A stretch of DNA of 64,000 nucleotides from contig NC_134152.1 in the NCBI RefSeq assembly GCF_033958435.1, positions 18,028,001-18,092,000 of the forward strand, read 5' to 3'. The position numbers and the translations under genes were made by a program. Positions within the stretch are counted from its first letter, which is position 1. Every line of letters starts with the position of its first letter. Below, one piece after another: positions 23,190 to 33,825 of this stretch. The stretch is from Carettochelys insculpta (taxonomy: Eukaryota; Chordata; Testudines; Carettochelyidae). The notes under the pieces were generated by a model, which searched no databases, was not told the origin of the DNA, and saw only the letters and a list, made by a program, of their open reading frames with translations.

Positions 23190-23345
23190 GCCTAGAACTG
23201 GAAGGGACCTCTGGAGGTCCCCTGCCCTCTTGGCAGGACCAAGCACTATCCCTTCCCCCACATTTCCCCCAGATCCCTAAATGGCCCCCTCAGGGATTGA
23301 ACTCGCAAAACTGGGTTTAGCAGGCCAATGCTCAATTAGATACCT
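23190..23345 (-). repeat. Cry I-type tRNA-derived SINE, 5' truncated
   Basis: On the minus strand the head reads gagcattggcctgctaaacc, then gcgagttcaatccctgag, which contains a Pol III B box (gagttcaatcc, 23295-23305), then gggggccatttaggg. The A box is missing or lies beyond the truncated head. The tail on + reads agaactggaagggacctct and ccctgccctcttggcagga, closely resembling the 3' end of the CR1 at 9932 (gctggaagggacctcagg, ccctgcttcaggcagga). A tRNA head with a CR1-like tail is the hallmark of turtle Cry I SINEs, which are thought to use CR1 machinery. Confidence 0.85.
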
Positions 23346-23815
23346 ATATAAATTGGACTGATTTTCAACAGTGTTGATTATCTAATTATTTATTTAGATG
23401 CTTAACTTTAAACTTTTAAACATTTTAAAGTATTACAAAAGAAAATCACTTTTACAATAATAATGAAAATGTGAAGAGATAACAATAGACTTTACAAAAC
23501 ACAATATTTCATTAAAGTGCTCTGGACTCACAAAGAAAACAAAGTGAACATGACTATAAACAGATAATGGCCAAAAGTCCAAGACTTCACACAACATACT
23601 GATCATCATTAAAATGCAATATATACTAACAGCTACTAGGCAGATATTATGGTCCCTCTTTATACATAGTTTAGGCAATAATCATAGTATTGTGTGATAA
23701 CTTGTTAAATACTAGCTTGTAATGATTTCCACTACACATCACTTCACTTACTCTTCATGGTTATGATGGTAGATTCTGCTAGAGAAAGCAAATATGATAA
23801 TCTCAAAGTACTTTT
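23346..23815. other. intronic sequence, AT-rich
   Basis: No feature recognised; a minus frame of 81 codons at 23433-23678 has no domain and no splice support. Confidence 0.4.
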
Positions 23816-23955
23816 TGAGGGATAACTCTGTCAAGGCAAAAGCAGAGTTCTGTCGAGACTCTGTCGACAGAAGGCTTTATAAACGTGGACGTTCCCTGAG
23901 TTCTGTCGACAGAAAACTCCTGTTGCCAGAACTCTCCAGTGTAGACCCAGCCCCA
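23816..23955. mobile_element. MITE remnant with 'gtagacccagcccc' terminus
   Basis: Carries repeated ttctgtcgacagaa palindromes and ends ccagtgtagacccagcccc, the same kind of terminus as the other Harbinger-type MITEs in the window. The left terminus (gggataactctgtcaa) is degraded. Confidence 0.55.
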
Positions 23956-24951
23956 CAGAGCAAATGGTAACCTGGTGATTCAGGCAATTCTGTGTTACCT
24001 AATAAAAGTGTAATCTGTAGTTAAGTAACTAAGAATTGTGGAATCTAATACACTGTAATTGAAGATTTTAAAGATGGCTAAAACAGATTCATTTCTTGTG
24101 CACATTGTTAAAGATTTTGCTATTCTTTGAAGAACGCAGATATTGATTTCTTTGAGATTATAAAGTATAAAGAGCTGACACTAAGAGCTCTTTGTCATAT
24201 TGAATTAATTGACTATCGTATACTTGAGTTTGAAAGGCATATTAAAGTTCTACTTTAGCATAAGCATTTACAGCTTTATTTCAAAAGGGAATATGATTCA
24301 AAAGACAAGATACTTCAAGACTGTTAATCTCAACTCACTTGGGAAATCAAACAAAATAAGCCCTACATGTTTAAAAGATTTGTTAAGCTTGTTTTACGTC
24401 AGTGCCCTGCAGGCATGAAGATGGCTACTGTTAGGCAAATGAATTATAAAACATATAAATATAAGGGTGGGAAACAAACGTCTCTGTAGTTGGCATATTA
24501 CAAAATACCACCAAATTAAGCAGCATGGTACCCTTGAGATGGAATCCTGACCCGACTGAAGTTAATGGGAATTTTGCCATGGACTTCAGTGATGTCAGCA
24601 GTTTCTTGCTGGACTTTAATTATGAATTCAGCTTAATTTCTGGCTACTAAATAATCAATAACGATAAAACATCTGCTATGATAACATTGACAGCTACCTT
24701 AGAAAATGGTGACATAAAATTGTGCCAGATGACTAGGAAAGGTCTTCAATATCTTGAAATAATCAATCACAAATAAATACTCTGGGTAATTGATTCAAAT
24801 TTGTAGTTTCTCTTTTTTAAAAAAAAACAGTCAATTCTCTATAACCCTTATACAGCAAATAGAACCCATTGATAATCAATATTTTGGCAAAAATCCTGTT
24901 CCTTTTCTAGTGTCTATGAATGCTTCTCCCAACCCACTTCCCTAATTGTTC
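23956..24951. other. AT-rich unique intron
   Basis: About 1 kb without any recognised repeat, exon or RNA gene. Confidence 0.45.
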
Positions 24952-25179
24952 ATATTTATTATGACAAGTATCAGAGAGGTAGCTGAGTTAGTCTGTATCT
25001 TCAAAAACAAGAAGTCCTGTGGTACCTTATAGACCAACAGACATTTTGGAGCATAAGCTTCTGTGGGCAAAGACCCACCTCGTCAGATGCCGAAGTGGGT
25101 CTTTGCCCAGAAAGCTTATGCTCCAAAATATCTGTTAGTCTATAAGGTGCCACAGGACTTCTTGGTATATTTATTATGA
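24952..25179. repeat. palindromic-type repeat with 13-bp target duplication
   Basis: The insert (24965-25166) opens tatcagagaggtagctgag, tagtctgtatc and then has two inverted arms: aagaagtcctgtggtacctt to gtgggcaaagacccacct mirrored by agtgggtctttgcccag to taaggtgccacaggacttct. An exact 13-bp direct repeat, atatttattatga, flanks it at 24952-24964 and 25167-25179. Each arm contains a hairpin, gtgggtctttgcccac or close to it. Confidence 0.9.
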
Positions 25180-26670
25180 TTTTATTAACATGACAGCTGT
25201 GCACCACACAGCATCTCTTTCAAGTAAAAGAATTTTACCAACATTTAACAGATAGGGACACTGAGACAAAAGGAAGTGAGTGATTTGCATAAGAAATCTG
25301 TTACAAATGTGAAACCAGATTCCTAATTCACCATCCAGTGGCTCTTCCCATTTTAGCAGAGGTTTGATCAGGCCGATAGGAGAATGGCAGCTCATTGTGG
25401 TCCTGGTCAAAGAAAGTACTATGCTATAGGAATGATATAACTCATGTATAGCAAAAAGAATAAACAAGAAAAATACAGATATTAATTTTAACCTTAACAC
25501 CATTTTATAAAGTTTTTCCCACTATAATCCACAAACCAAAATATTTGACTCTGCTAATCTCTAAACATTTAATTTTATTAATATAGAGAACATAAAATGA
25601 GTGTCCAAAATAAAGCAAGGGTCCTCCATTTGACCTGATTGCATTTCTGTCTGCAGGATGTACCATGGCAACTTTCGAATGGTGCATCTGATCAACTGCA
25701 AAATTTTTAAGAATATCCTAAACTTTAGTGGGCAAAGCGAGCCATGTTGACTTTGATCAAAGCCATAAAACTAGGAGGGGAAAATAAGGAAAACATGGAG
25801 TTCCTGCCACCATCACATTTCACCGGTTCCATAATGGCCTATACATCAAAGAAATGCATGAGGGCTTTAGCACCTTCCAGCACAACAGTACTCCCCATCC
25901 CAGCTCTTCCCATTGTCCTTGAGGAAAAGCTCTGTGCAGCTTGAAACTGTGTCTTTTACCAACAGAAGTTGATCTGATAAACAACATTACTTCACCCACC
26001 TTCTAAACTCCCACCTTCTGTAAGAATTCAGCAGACAGCATTATTTTAACATATTACACCTTACCACCTCTGACTATTGGACTTTTAATTCTTACAGTGT
26101 AAATATCACCAATGCCACCAACTGCCAGTAGTGAAATTAATTTAGAAGAAACTTTTCTCATTCTCAGAACTATGTAAATTGAAATAAAGAAAAATATATA
26201 CCAAAGGTTTTTTGAATTCTTTTTAATTTACAATGTATGAATTAAAATGTACACTCTTTTACGCAAAGTTTTTTTTTGTAACAGGTTCAATGAAGGTGAG
26301 AAAAGCAAAATGAAACTAAATGCTACAGGGCTAGGAATTTGTACTTGTACAGTGAGTTGTCTGACCTCTATCTGTCTTCCTTACAAACATAAAATATTTT
26401 TGACTTCCTTTCCAAAATAACCCAAAGCAGCACGATGGGTCAATGCTGTGACGGGTAGAAATCAAAGACAGAATTTGGCCACACCCAGTTTGTAGTGTTG
26501 GCCTCTTTCTTTTGTCTGGAGAAAAACAGTTTCTCCATACAACCCACTATGCCAGCTGCAAACACCTTTTAATCAGACTTTAAAGCATAACATAAAAGAA
26601 TATCCTTAATTCCACACACTGCATTGTCACATACATTTCACAATGATATTATTGACAAATGTGGTACTAC
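25180..26670. other. AT-rich unique intron
   Basis: No recognised feature. The 109-codon minus frame at 25174-25503 has no domain I can name. Confidence 0.4.
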
Positions 26671-26868
26671 TACAGGCTGAACCACTCTCATCCAGCATCC
26701 TCAGAACCTGACCGGTGCCAAACAAGAGAATTTGCCAGACCATGGAAGGTCAATATTGTCTAGCAGCATTACCAACATTTTCACTGCTTTCTGGGTTCTT
26801 AGAAGACATTTTGGGGTAAATGGCAGCTAAACAACAGCACAGAACACTGAGAGCCAGAACTGAGGACT

Positions 26869-27120
26869 CTAAACAAACTTTAACAGCAACGAAGGGTCCT
26901 GTGGCACCTTACAGACTAACAGAAAAGTTTTGAGCATGAGCTTTCGTGAGCACAGACTCACTTCATCAGATGCTGGACCAGCATCTGATGAAGTGAGTCT
27001 GTGCTCACGAAAGCTCATGCTCAAAACTTTTCTGTTAGTCTATAAGGTGCCACAGGACCCTTCGTTGCTGTTACAGATCCAGACTAACACGGCTACCCCT
27101 CCGATACTAAACGAACTTTA
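26869..27120. repeat. near-perfect 89-bp-arm palindromic repeat with 14-bp target duplication
   Basis: The left arm 26886-26974 and right arm about 26978-27066 are inverted copies that differ at one position (taca versus tata) with almost no spacer. The right flank then carries the family end cagactaacacggctacccc plus tccgatac. The target duplication is ctaaacaaacttta (26869-26882) and ctaaacgaacttta (27107-27120). The insert is 224 bp and is the best preserved family member. It contains the hammerhead-like core described separately. Confidence 0.92.
26985..27022 (+). ncRNA. hammerhead-ribozyme-like motif in the palindromic repeat
   Basis: In order: CTGATGA (26985-26991), one extra A, a 5-bp stem GTGAG/CTCAC closing TCTGTG (26993-27008), GAAA (27009-27012), a tiny hairpin GC-TCAT-GC (27013-27020), then TC (27021-27022). 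This is the core order of a type I hammerhead with a very short stem III and a U-C cleavage dinucleotide. The extra A before stem II and a weak stem I make activity doubtful. Penelope-like elements are known to carry hammerheads. The mirror arm carries the motif on the other strand at about 26930-26968. Confidence 0.5.
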
Positions 27121-27249
27121 TGAGACAGAAGGAAACCTGGCCACACCCATGGTAAGGTCAATAGTCTACCTAACTAAAATTATGATGGATTATGGATGCT
27201 GTCACATGAGAGAGTTCCGACCTATAGTTTTCAAATTATACCTTACAAG

Positions 27250-27699
27250 GCATATTTTGTTCTGAAATAATTGCAGCAATTTATGGTGTGCGAACACGGA
27301 GGTACCTAGATTCAAACATGGATTCTGTGATTTCAATGGCTTTTTAAAATATTACGTTTGGCATTTTAATATTAGGTGAATAAGATGGTAAAGACCAGAA
27401 ATAATTTTGCTAAGAACCTAAAAAGTTGCAAGCTTTTCTTTCACTCACAGCTAGGCTAAGAGGAAGCAGGAGCTCACTAACAACATTGCACTAATACAAA
27501 GATAGGCAATGAACTTTCAATGATTTTAAGTCCTACAAAGAAGAGGAAGCTCCTCCTTCTCCGAAATGTACTCATTTTTTTTAAACGGGAGATACCACCC
27601 TTCCAAGACTTTTGTCCTTTACATAATGATCACCCAGCAATATGCTATAGCATAAATGCTGTAACAACACAATACTGTGTTTGAAGTGATACAAACACT
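27250..27699. other. intronic sequence without a recognised feature
   Basis: AT-rich, no exon or known repeat seen. Confidence 0.4.
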
Positions 27700-28462
27700 G
27701 TAGAGGTTGAACCTCCCTGGTCCATCACCCTCAGGATCTGAGTGGTCCCGGACCTGGGATTTTGCAAGACATGGGGAGGTCAGTGGCCCCCTACTGGCAT
27801 TACAGCCCCTGAGCTCCTGGGCTCACCTCTCAGCTGTCACCCAGTCCCAGCAGGCACCCCAGCAGCAGCTCAGCTGCCAGCTCCCAGCCCCCATCAGCCA
27901 ATTCCCAACCCCAGCTGCAGCTTCTCACTCAGCCCCAGCTTCTGCAGGCCCTGGCTTCCTGCTTGGCCCCAGTCATGGCTTCTCTGGGCTGAAGATTTCT
28001 GCCCTGGCCATGGCTTCTCTTTCTGTGGCTTCCTGCCAGCCCCCAGCTTCTCCTGGCCACATCTTCCTGCCCAGTCCCAGCCTCAGCTTCCCTTGGCCAC
28101 AGCTTCCCACCTGGCCCTGGCCATGAGCCACTGAAAGCTGCTGCTCCCTGGCCTTGGCTGCTGGCTTCTTCTGGGATGAGGCAAGCTCATTGCTACTCCC
28201 ATACCAGGCTCCCTGGATGCTGCTCTGCCTTCCCTTCCCCACCGCCCCTTTGCCACCATCCCAGTTGTGACTGCCCTACCCAGGAGCCTGGGATGGAAGC
28301 AGCATGAAGCCTGCCTCACCCCGGGAGAACCTCCAGCCACTAGTCTAGCAGGATCCTCCTTCTCCCAGCCTTGGGACTCTCTGGTCCTGGAAGATCCATG
28401 GTCCTCCCAGACCACAGATGTTGCTGGACAAGAGAACCCTGGATTTCGCAGTTTCAACCTGT
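27700..28462. mobile_element. non-autonomous TIR element with C-rich interior
   Basis: Left end tagaggttgaacctccctgg; right end, reverse-complemented, tacaggttgaaactgcga followed by atccagggttctc. Between them about 600 bp is rich in ccccagc and cttcctg runs; open frames of 130-145 codons on both strands are products of this low complexity. The terminus is related to that at 26671. Confidence 0.5.
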
Positions 28463-28849
28463 ATAAAAATTGGACCAACCTGAAAATTAACACCAATATG
28501 AGACAATCCTTCAACCCCAATTATTATTTTAATCCAATATTTGGCAATTTTATGGCCTTCTGCTGAAGAGAGCATAAAGTAACTAGTATAATAACCAGAG
28601 AGGAATGATGATAAAGGTCAACTCATTTAGAAAGGGTGAGAAGCATGCTTTCATTTCAATGAGATGTGCAAGTGTTTACCTCAGAACTGGATGTGGCCCT
28701 AATTATTGCTTGTGCTCTTGTCCTTCCACCTTGCCAAATGACTAACATAAGCCACTGGTTCTAATCATCATGTTTCTTTTCTTTTATTCAGACTTAGAGT
28801 GTTTGTAACCAGCAATATATCTAATTTCTACACTTCTGCTTTGGAGGTC

Positions 28850-29204
28850 AGCTAGGTATGCCTACACAACAGCCCCATTTTGAAATAGTTATTTTGAAAT
28901 ATCTTCTTTCAAAATAACACAGCCAGACACAAAATGCATTTTGAAATAGCACTTCTGCTATTCCAGTTATTTTGAAATAGCCTTTCCGGGTCCATAGTGC
29001 TCTTTCAAAATAGCACCACTGGAGCCCATTATGGCTTATTTTGAAATAGGAACTATTCCTCAGGAAATGAGGTTTACTGGAATCGAAATAATGCACTCAT
29101 TTCAAATTTATTTCAAAATAGCACATGTATCATTTAGATGCTGCCAAAGTTATTTTGAAATAACTGCTGCTATCGCAAGATAAGTTGGCTATGTAGACCT
29201 AGCC
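28850..29204. mobile_element. foldback MITE rich in 'ttttgaaata'
   Basis: Left end gctaggtatgcctacaca, right end atgtagacctagcctga, with many inverted tattttgaaata/tttcaaaata blocks throughout. No coding capacity. Same general class as the MITEs at 15111 and 44516, but about 355 bp and more decayed. Confidence 0.65.
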
Positions 29205-29579
29205 TGATCGTGCTCCAGGAAGTAGGTTTATCCTAAGAAAGCAACTGCCTTTACCAGCTGAAATTGGACAAGCTAGAGCAGGCACTCCTCACTAGCCTGG
29301 GGAGAATGGCACTAAAGAAAGACTCAGGATAGTAAAGTAATGCTGAAATTAATTCCTGGTAAGCAATCTTGTAAAAGATGAATAGGAACTGCAGGTAGAA
29401 TATTAAATATTGCAATTGTGCAGCAAGAAGGCATTTCTTCTTGGTTTACCTCAAACATTACTGGAACTAATATGGCTTGGGAATGTTACTGTTTTCTGAT
29501 GCCAGTCCCAATAACAACATAGATTTCCTTTCTTCCACACATTAGTATTCTGCGGTTTGAACTCACTCAAAAAAAGACA

Positions 29580-29840
29580 ATGAGTGGCCACACAGCCCTG
29601 GCTGCTCTTTCGAAAGAATGGAGCAAGAAATGCCGCAGATGGGGTCACGTGGCTGCCAAGACAATAGGAAGCCTTGGCCAGCAACTCCCTGAAGAGGCCA
29701 CTCCCAAACACCCTCTCCCTGCACACACTGCTGAGGCCTGCTGTATTGATCACAGCAGGGCTGAGTCTGTGCAGGGACCAGATGGTTGTTCTACAGTCAC
29801 ATGGATCCCCAGTAGCTCCCCAACATGGACATAACTGATA
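29580..29840. mobile_element. Harbinger 5'-region fragment
   Basis: Blocks ctctttcgaaagaatg, cacactgctgaggcctgct and agctccccaacatggaca parallel the left part of the Harbinger at 590-860 (gaactcttttgaaagaacg, cacactgaggcctgcagagc, agcccc-agcagctgctc) in the same order. It stops before the transposase core. Confidence 0.5.
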
Positions 29841-31023
29841 CTGTGGTCAGCCTGCTAGCTTAATATACACAAAAGTAATTTTAACATTTCATAATATACT
29901 CTGCCACTGGAATTCTTTTAAGCAATAGTCTTTTAAATACCCTGCACATACTTCCACAGATAACTCCAGCCAAATGCAATTCCTCTTCTTTAAGAAAATA
30001 CATAAAGCAGATGTGGACTTGGGGAGTTTATGGCGCATTAAGATTTCTAGTAGTTTTCGAGCCTCCTGTACCGCTAGAACACTAATATCAGATTGACTTA
30101 AACATCCATAAAATATGCTTGCTTAGCTAGCTCTTCCAAATTACTGGTTTGCTTCTAATTTGCAAGAATGGGATTGTGACAGACCCCCCCTCAACCCATG
30201 CCATATGAAAAATAGGTCATGACTATAAATATGCATAACTCAGAAATGCTTTGGACAAAATGTGGCTTCTAATCTATCATTTTCAATGTTATAACCTGCT
30301 GGGTCTGTAAATCCTATTTGTGCATGTATCATTCTTCTCTGTGAAGTTGGAAATATGAAGTGTATGTCTGTTTATAGTTTTAAAGGTGCTAATAACAACT
30401 CTTACTGGAGTTCCCCTGGAACAGCCCAAAGCACAGAGTTATTTTCCCTAATGCCTCAACTAGCAACCTGATGGCCAGTAAATGGCTTTATTTGTCCCAT
30501 AGGTCTGGGAGTCCCTTGGTCTAGACCCAGGTTAGAAGATCATTTCTGACCTGAAGATTTCACCTGATATAAATGTTGAAATATCCTCACCTGAGGTGAT
30601 TGATATGTCCCTGGCCATGGGCTGTGGTGTCTGTGTGTTCCTCCCCGCATCTTAACCAAAAAGCCTTAGGAACTGAGCATTTAAACATCTATGTTGTTTA
30701 ATTTGTGACTTTATTCCCTATCAATCCCACAGAAGTGCTTTGTAAAAGATTTAATTTAAAAATCCCCTTTAAAACCACTGTCTAAAGCTGTCTAATATGA
30801 AGTAAACAAGAATGACAGTTGGAAATGACAATTGGTATTAATATTCATAAGGGGTAGTTAATATGTATAAGTTGTAGTTCAAAATTCTAACAAATAATTG
30901 GTTAGTTTAGAAAACCCTATAAATATGTAACATGGAACTTTCTTTGGTTGCTGTGGCAACCAAAATGCAACATAGTTTTCAACCAGGTCCTCACTGGCCC
31001 TATAAAGTTAGGAGCCTGAGACC

Positions 31024-31095
31024 CCTGGACTTCACTTGGACCTTGGACCCTGGACCTTGGACTTGGACCGTGGACCTTGCTTTTAGACCTTGGAC
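31024..31095. repeat. short tandem repeat of ttggacc/ctggacc
   Basis: About eight imperfect copies of a 7-13 bp unit based on ttggacct and ctggacct. Confidence 0.8.
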
Positions 31096-31887
31096 TGAGC
31101 TGATCACTAAAAAGAGCTGAAGAAGAAAGAAGAAAGAAGGTGACAAGCACCAAACCCTAGCATCGCACCCCAGCATCGTGGGACGACTACAGGAACTCAA
31201 ACTGAGCGACCACAGTCATCAAGGTGCTGAGCGTCGTGGGACGTAGAAGAGCTCCTGCTTGCAGCCATTTTAGAAGGCTCCAGCACTTATCCAGAGGGTT
31301 CGTTCTGACAGGTGACACCGCCTGACAAGTGTGCGCCCTGTGACAGGGACGAGCCGCAGCAGCGGTCCTGCCCTTCTCCTCACTGACCATCGCCAGTGGC
31401 CGGTGGGGAGAATTTAAGGCTGTTTCTGAAATCACTGCAAATTTGCTGGTTTATTTGCAAATTTGCTTGCGGGAGGTTTTTTGTCTCCCACGTTGGTCCT
31501 TTTTCCTCCTGCTCTTTTCTCTCCTCTTTCTTGTCAGGCCTAGCGCGGCGCTGTAAAAACGCGCCTGTGCAGCCATCACTTCCTAGCATCTTAAAGAAGT
31601 GATTGCAGGCCCAGTGCCTGGAAACAGAACTAAAGAAAGAGGTAACCAAAGGGTGTAGTTGTAATGAGTTACTTAATGTGCATGTTTTATGCCTGTTGTT
31701 GTATTTTCGCTTGCTGCTGGATGTGTTAACCAATAGTAGCATCACAGGTGGTGGGCTGGGACTGCCCCAGTTCTGCTAACTTATGTAACCCTTAGTTCTG
31801 CTAGTTAATGTAAAGCACAGGGGGCGCTATTTATAGCCAGCCCGACATACTATTCAACCCTCATAGCACTATAGTAGTATAATTTAC

Positions 31888-32133
31888 TCTGCCAGTAAGA
31901 GGCATAGAATTGTATTTGGGAAACTACCGTAAGAGGTGGTCCCAAACTTGGATCAGCTGCTTAGCAGGTGATCCAATCTGGTAGTCGTCGCAGGAGGCGA
32001 CCCCAAACCTCAGGAATTGTCATAAGAGGCAATCCCAAAAACCGGGAACTGTTGTAGGAGGCAGTCCCATTCCACCTGCTCCCCCCTGTTCGAGAGGGAG
32101 GTTGAGCGACTGTGACCATCGTAAGAGGTGATC
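31888..32133 (+). repeat. array of seven covarying stem-loops
   Basis: Seven units, about 18-23 nt each, mostly with a 6-bp stem and a 6-nt purine-rich loop (gtaaga, ataaga, gcagga, gtagga), and usually followed by a C run. Stems: tgcc/ggca (31890-31904), actacc/ggtggt (31923-31940), gatcagctg/caggtgatc with one mismatch (31951-31973), gtcgtc/ggcgac (31984-32001), attgtc/ggcaat (32016-32033), actgtt/ggcagt (32048-32065) and accatc/ggtgat with one mismatch (32115-32132). The stem sequence changes between units but pairing is kept, counting G-T pairs. It lies between a TATA-like box and a polyA signal, so it would be in the R region of a transcript. Confidence 0.7.
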
Positions 32134-33513
32134 CCGGAACTAGGGTTGAGAGCCTCGTGGCTCTTCCCCCTGCTTGTGTGTGAATAAAACCCCGCGGCAG
32201 GTATACATTACTTATTTAGCCGTTATCTGGCACCTGTGTAAAAGAGGATTGTAAAATACTGTGCATTAATAACTTTCCCCTTTGCAGCACTCAGCGAAGA
32301 CGACATGGGATTCCTGGGAAACGCTGTAAGTAGAGGGATATTCTGAGGGTGCTGCCTACTGCAGTTTACACAGTTCGAGGGCTAGTCTAGTAAATAGATA
32401 AACCCTGTGCTAGCCACTAGTAGAAAAAAGGGAAATCTTTAGTCTGTCATTCTAGGTTTATCTTTGTGTCTGTTTCTTTTGCACTTTAATAAACGTCTTT
32501 CGTGTTTCACCCTAAAAGGCCTCATTCGTTCTTTCGGGGTCAGATGGTTATTGCACCATTTCTGCACCTATTGCACCATATTGCACCTATCACAACCCTG
32601 TAAACCCCAATGTGAGCGACCACCGTGCACACTGTGCTGGGTTGTGGGGTAAAATCCAGTGAGGCACTCTGCTAGCATCTCCAGGGATGTGGCTAAGTGT
32701 CTCGAGGGCATAAAAAAATCAATCAAATTTGAGTTTTGTGTCGCGCCTCAGTTTCCCCTAGTGCATGCAAATTGTTCATTGTGCTTCACAGCACTGCCCT
32801 CCGCGATAATAAAGGCAGGTGTTTAGGTTAAGAACTCACAAGTGACTAGATTTTTTAGGGGAACAGACTTAGCTATGTGTTATCTGATGTTGGTAACTCA
32901 GTTTGATCTGTCTCCTCTTACCTATAACCACTCAAATCCTACTGTTTTCCTTAATAAAATATCTTTTTTATAATCAAGCCCAATGTAAATTGTTATTATG
33001 TGGGGAAAGCTACCACTATGCATATCTCCCTTTCATTGATAAAGGAGTCTTACCTAATGAGCCCTCCCCCGTTTAAATCTTGCAGAGAAATTTATTTGGG
33101 GTTCTGACCCTCTCTGGGGGTTGATATTCTGGGTGCTGTGCCCTAGAACTGGATCCACTGAGAGTGGTGGTTCAACAGTGTCTGCATTGCTCTTCAGTGG
33201 AGCAGTAACTTCGGCTCAGGACAAAGGCGGGAGGAGGGGCCTGGCTGGCTTTAATTTGAACTGGGCAGTGGGGGAGTGAGGCAGTCTCAGCTAACTTGAG
33301 AGGGAATAAGGAGGGTCAGAGGCCTGGCTCTGGGGCCTCTCCGGGCCCCTTCTCCCCAGGATGGATTGTACTGACTGCTTCTGGTTTCTGTGCTGACAAG
33401 TCTGTTCTACACTGTGTCCATTCTGTTCTACCTGCTCAAGGAGAGTCACATCTGACTGCGGATGGAGCGCAGGGCCTGGTGACCTCCCACACTCCATGAC
33501 ACACCCTGTCACA

Positions 33514-33825
33514 GACTGTCTCATTCTAAAGCTGCTCTGTTCCTTCTAGCCTCATACTGCTCTGACACATACACAGCTCTCACTAGGACAGTTCTGAGAT
33601 TCTCCCTATGTTACTTAATGTATCCTCAGGCCACTCTCATCCTCCATCTCCGAATGCTGTGTGTGTGTCTCTTAGATTCTCTTGTACCGTTCTGGGACAC
33701 CCTCTCCTCCATGCATCTAGAACTCTTCTGAGTTGGTATCTCTACAAAAGTTTTCTATGATCCTCTGTCCCTTGAAGTCCCATTAGTGCCATAATACTAC
33801 CAAAATTATCTTCAAAAAAAAACAA
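33514..33825. other. intronic sequence, C/T-rich
   Basis: No recognised feature between the LTR region and the next CR1 piece. Confidence 0.4.

Larger units (their letters stand above)
26671..27170. mobile_element. TIR DNA transposon fragment ('gaacc-ctcatccagcat' type), split by a later repeat
   Basis: Starts tacaggctgaaccactctca, tccagcatcctcagaacctg, then gagaatttgccagaccatgg and ctagcagcattaccaac. The terminus resembles that of the element at 27700. A palindromic repeat interrupts it at 26883-27106, after which tgagacagaaggaaacctgg continues the same repeat. The superfamily is not clear. Confidence 0.5.
30175..33513 (+). mobile_element. compound LTR region (retroviral-type LTR with a nested LTR-like insert)
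   Basis: The outer ends form TGTGACAG at 30175 and CTGTCACA ending at 33513, a perfect 8-bp inverted pair of the TG...CA type. Inside are a TATA box (tataaata, 30919), a second TATA-like box (tatttata, near 31829) and three AATAAA signals (near 32187, 32491 and 32953). At 3.3 kb this is too long for one LTR, so I infer a second LTR-like insert within an older one, roughly 31.1-32.8 kb. Its exact borders are not resolved. No gag, pol or env sequence is visible. Confidence 0.5.

Noticed and set aside
27707..28520. Several 90-145 codon frames, both strands
   Set aside because: They lie in the C-rich low-complexity interior of a TIR element, with no domain, signal or splice site.
31888..32133. 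Possible CRISPR-like repeat array
   Set aside because: The units are not identical, spacing varies and there are no spacers; the genome is eukaryotic. The signal is covarying hairpins.
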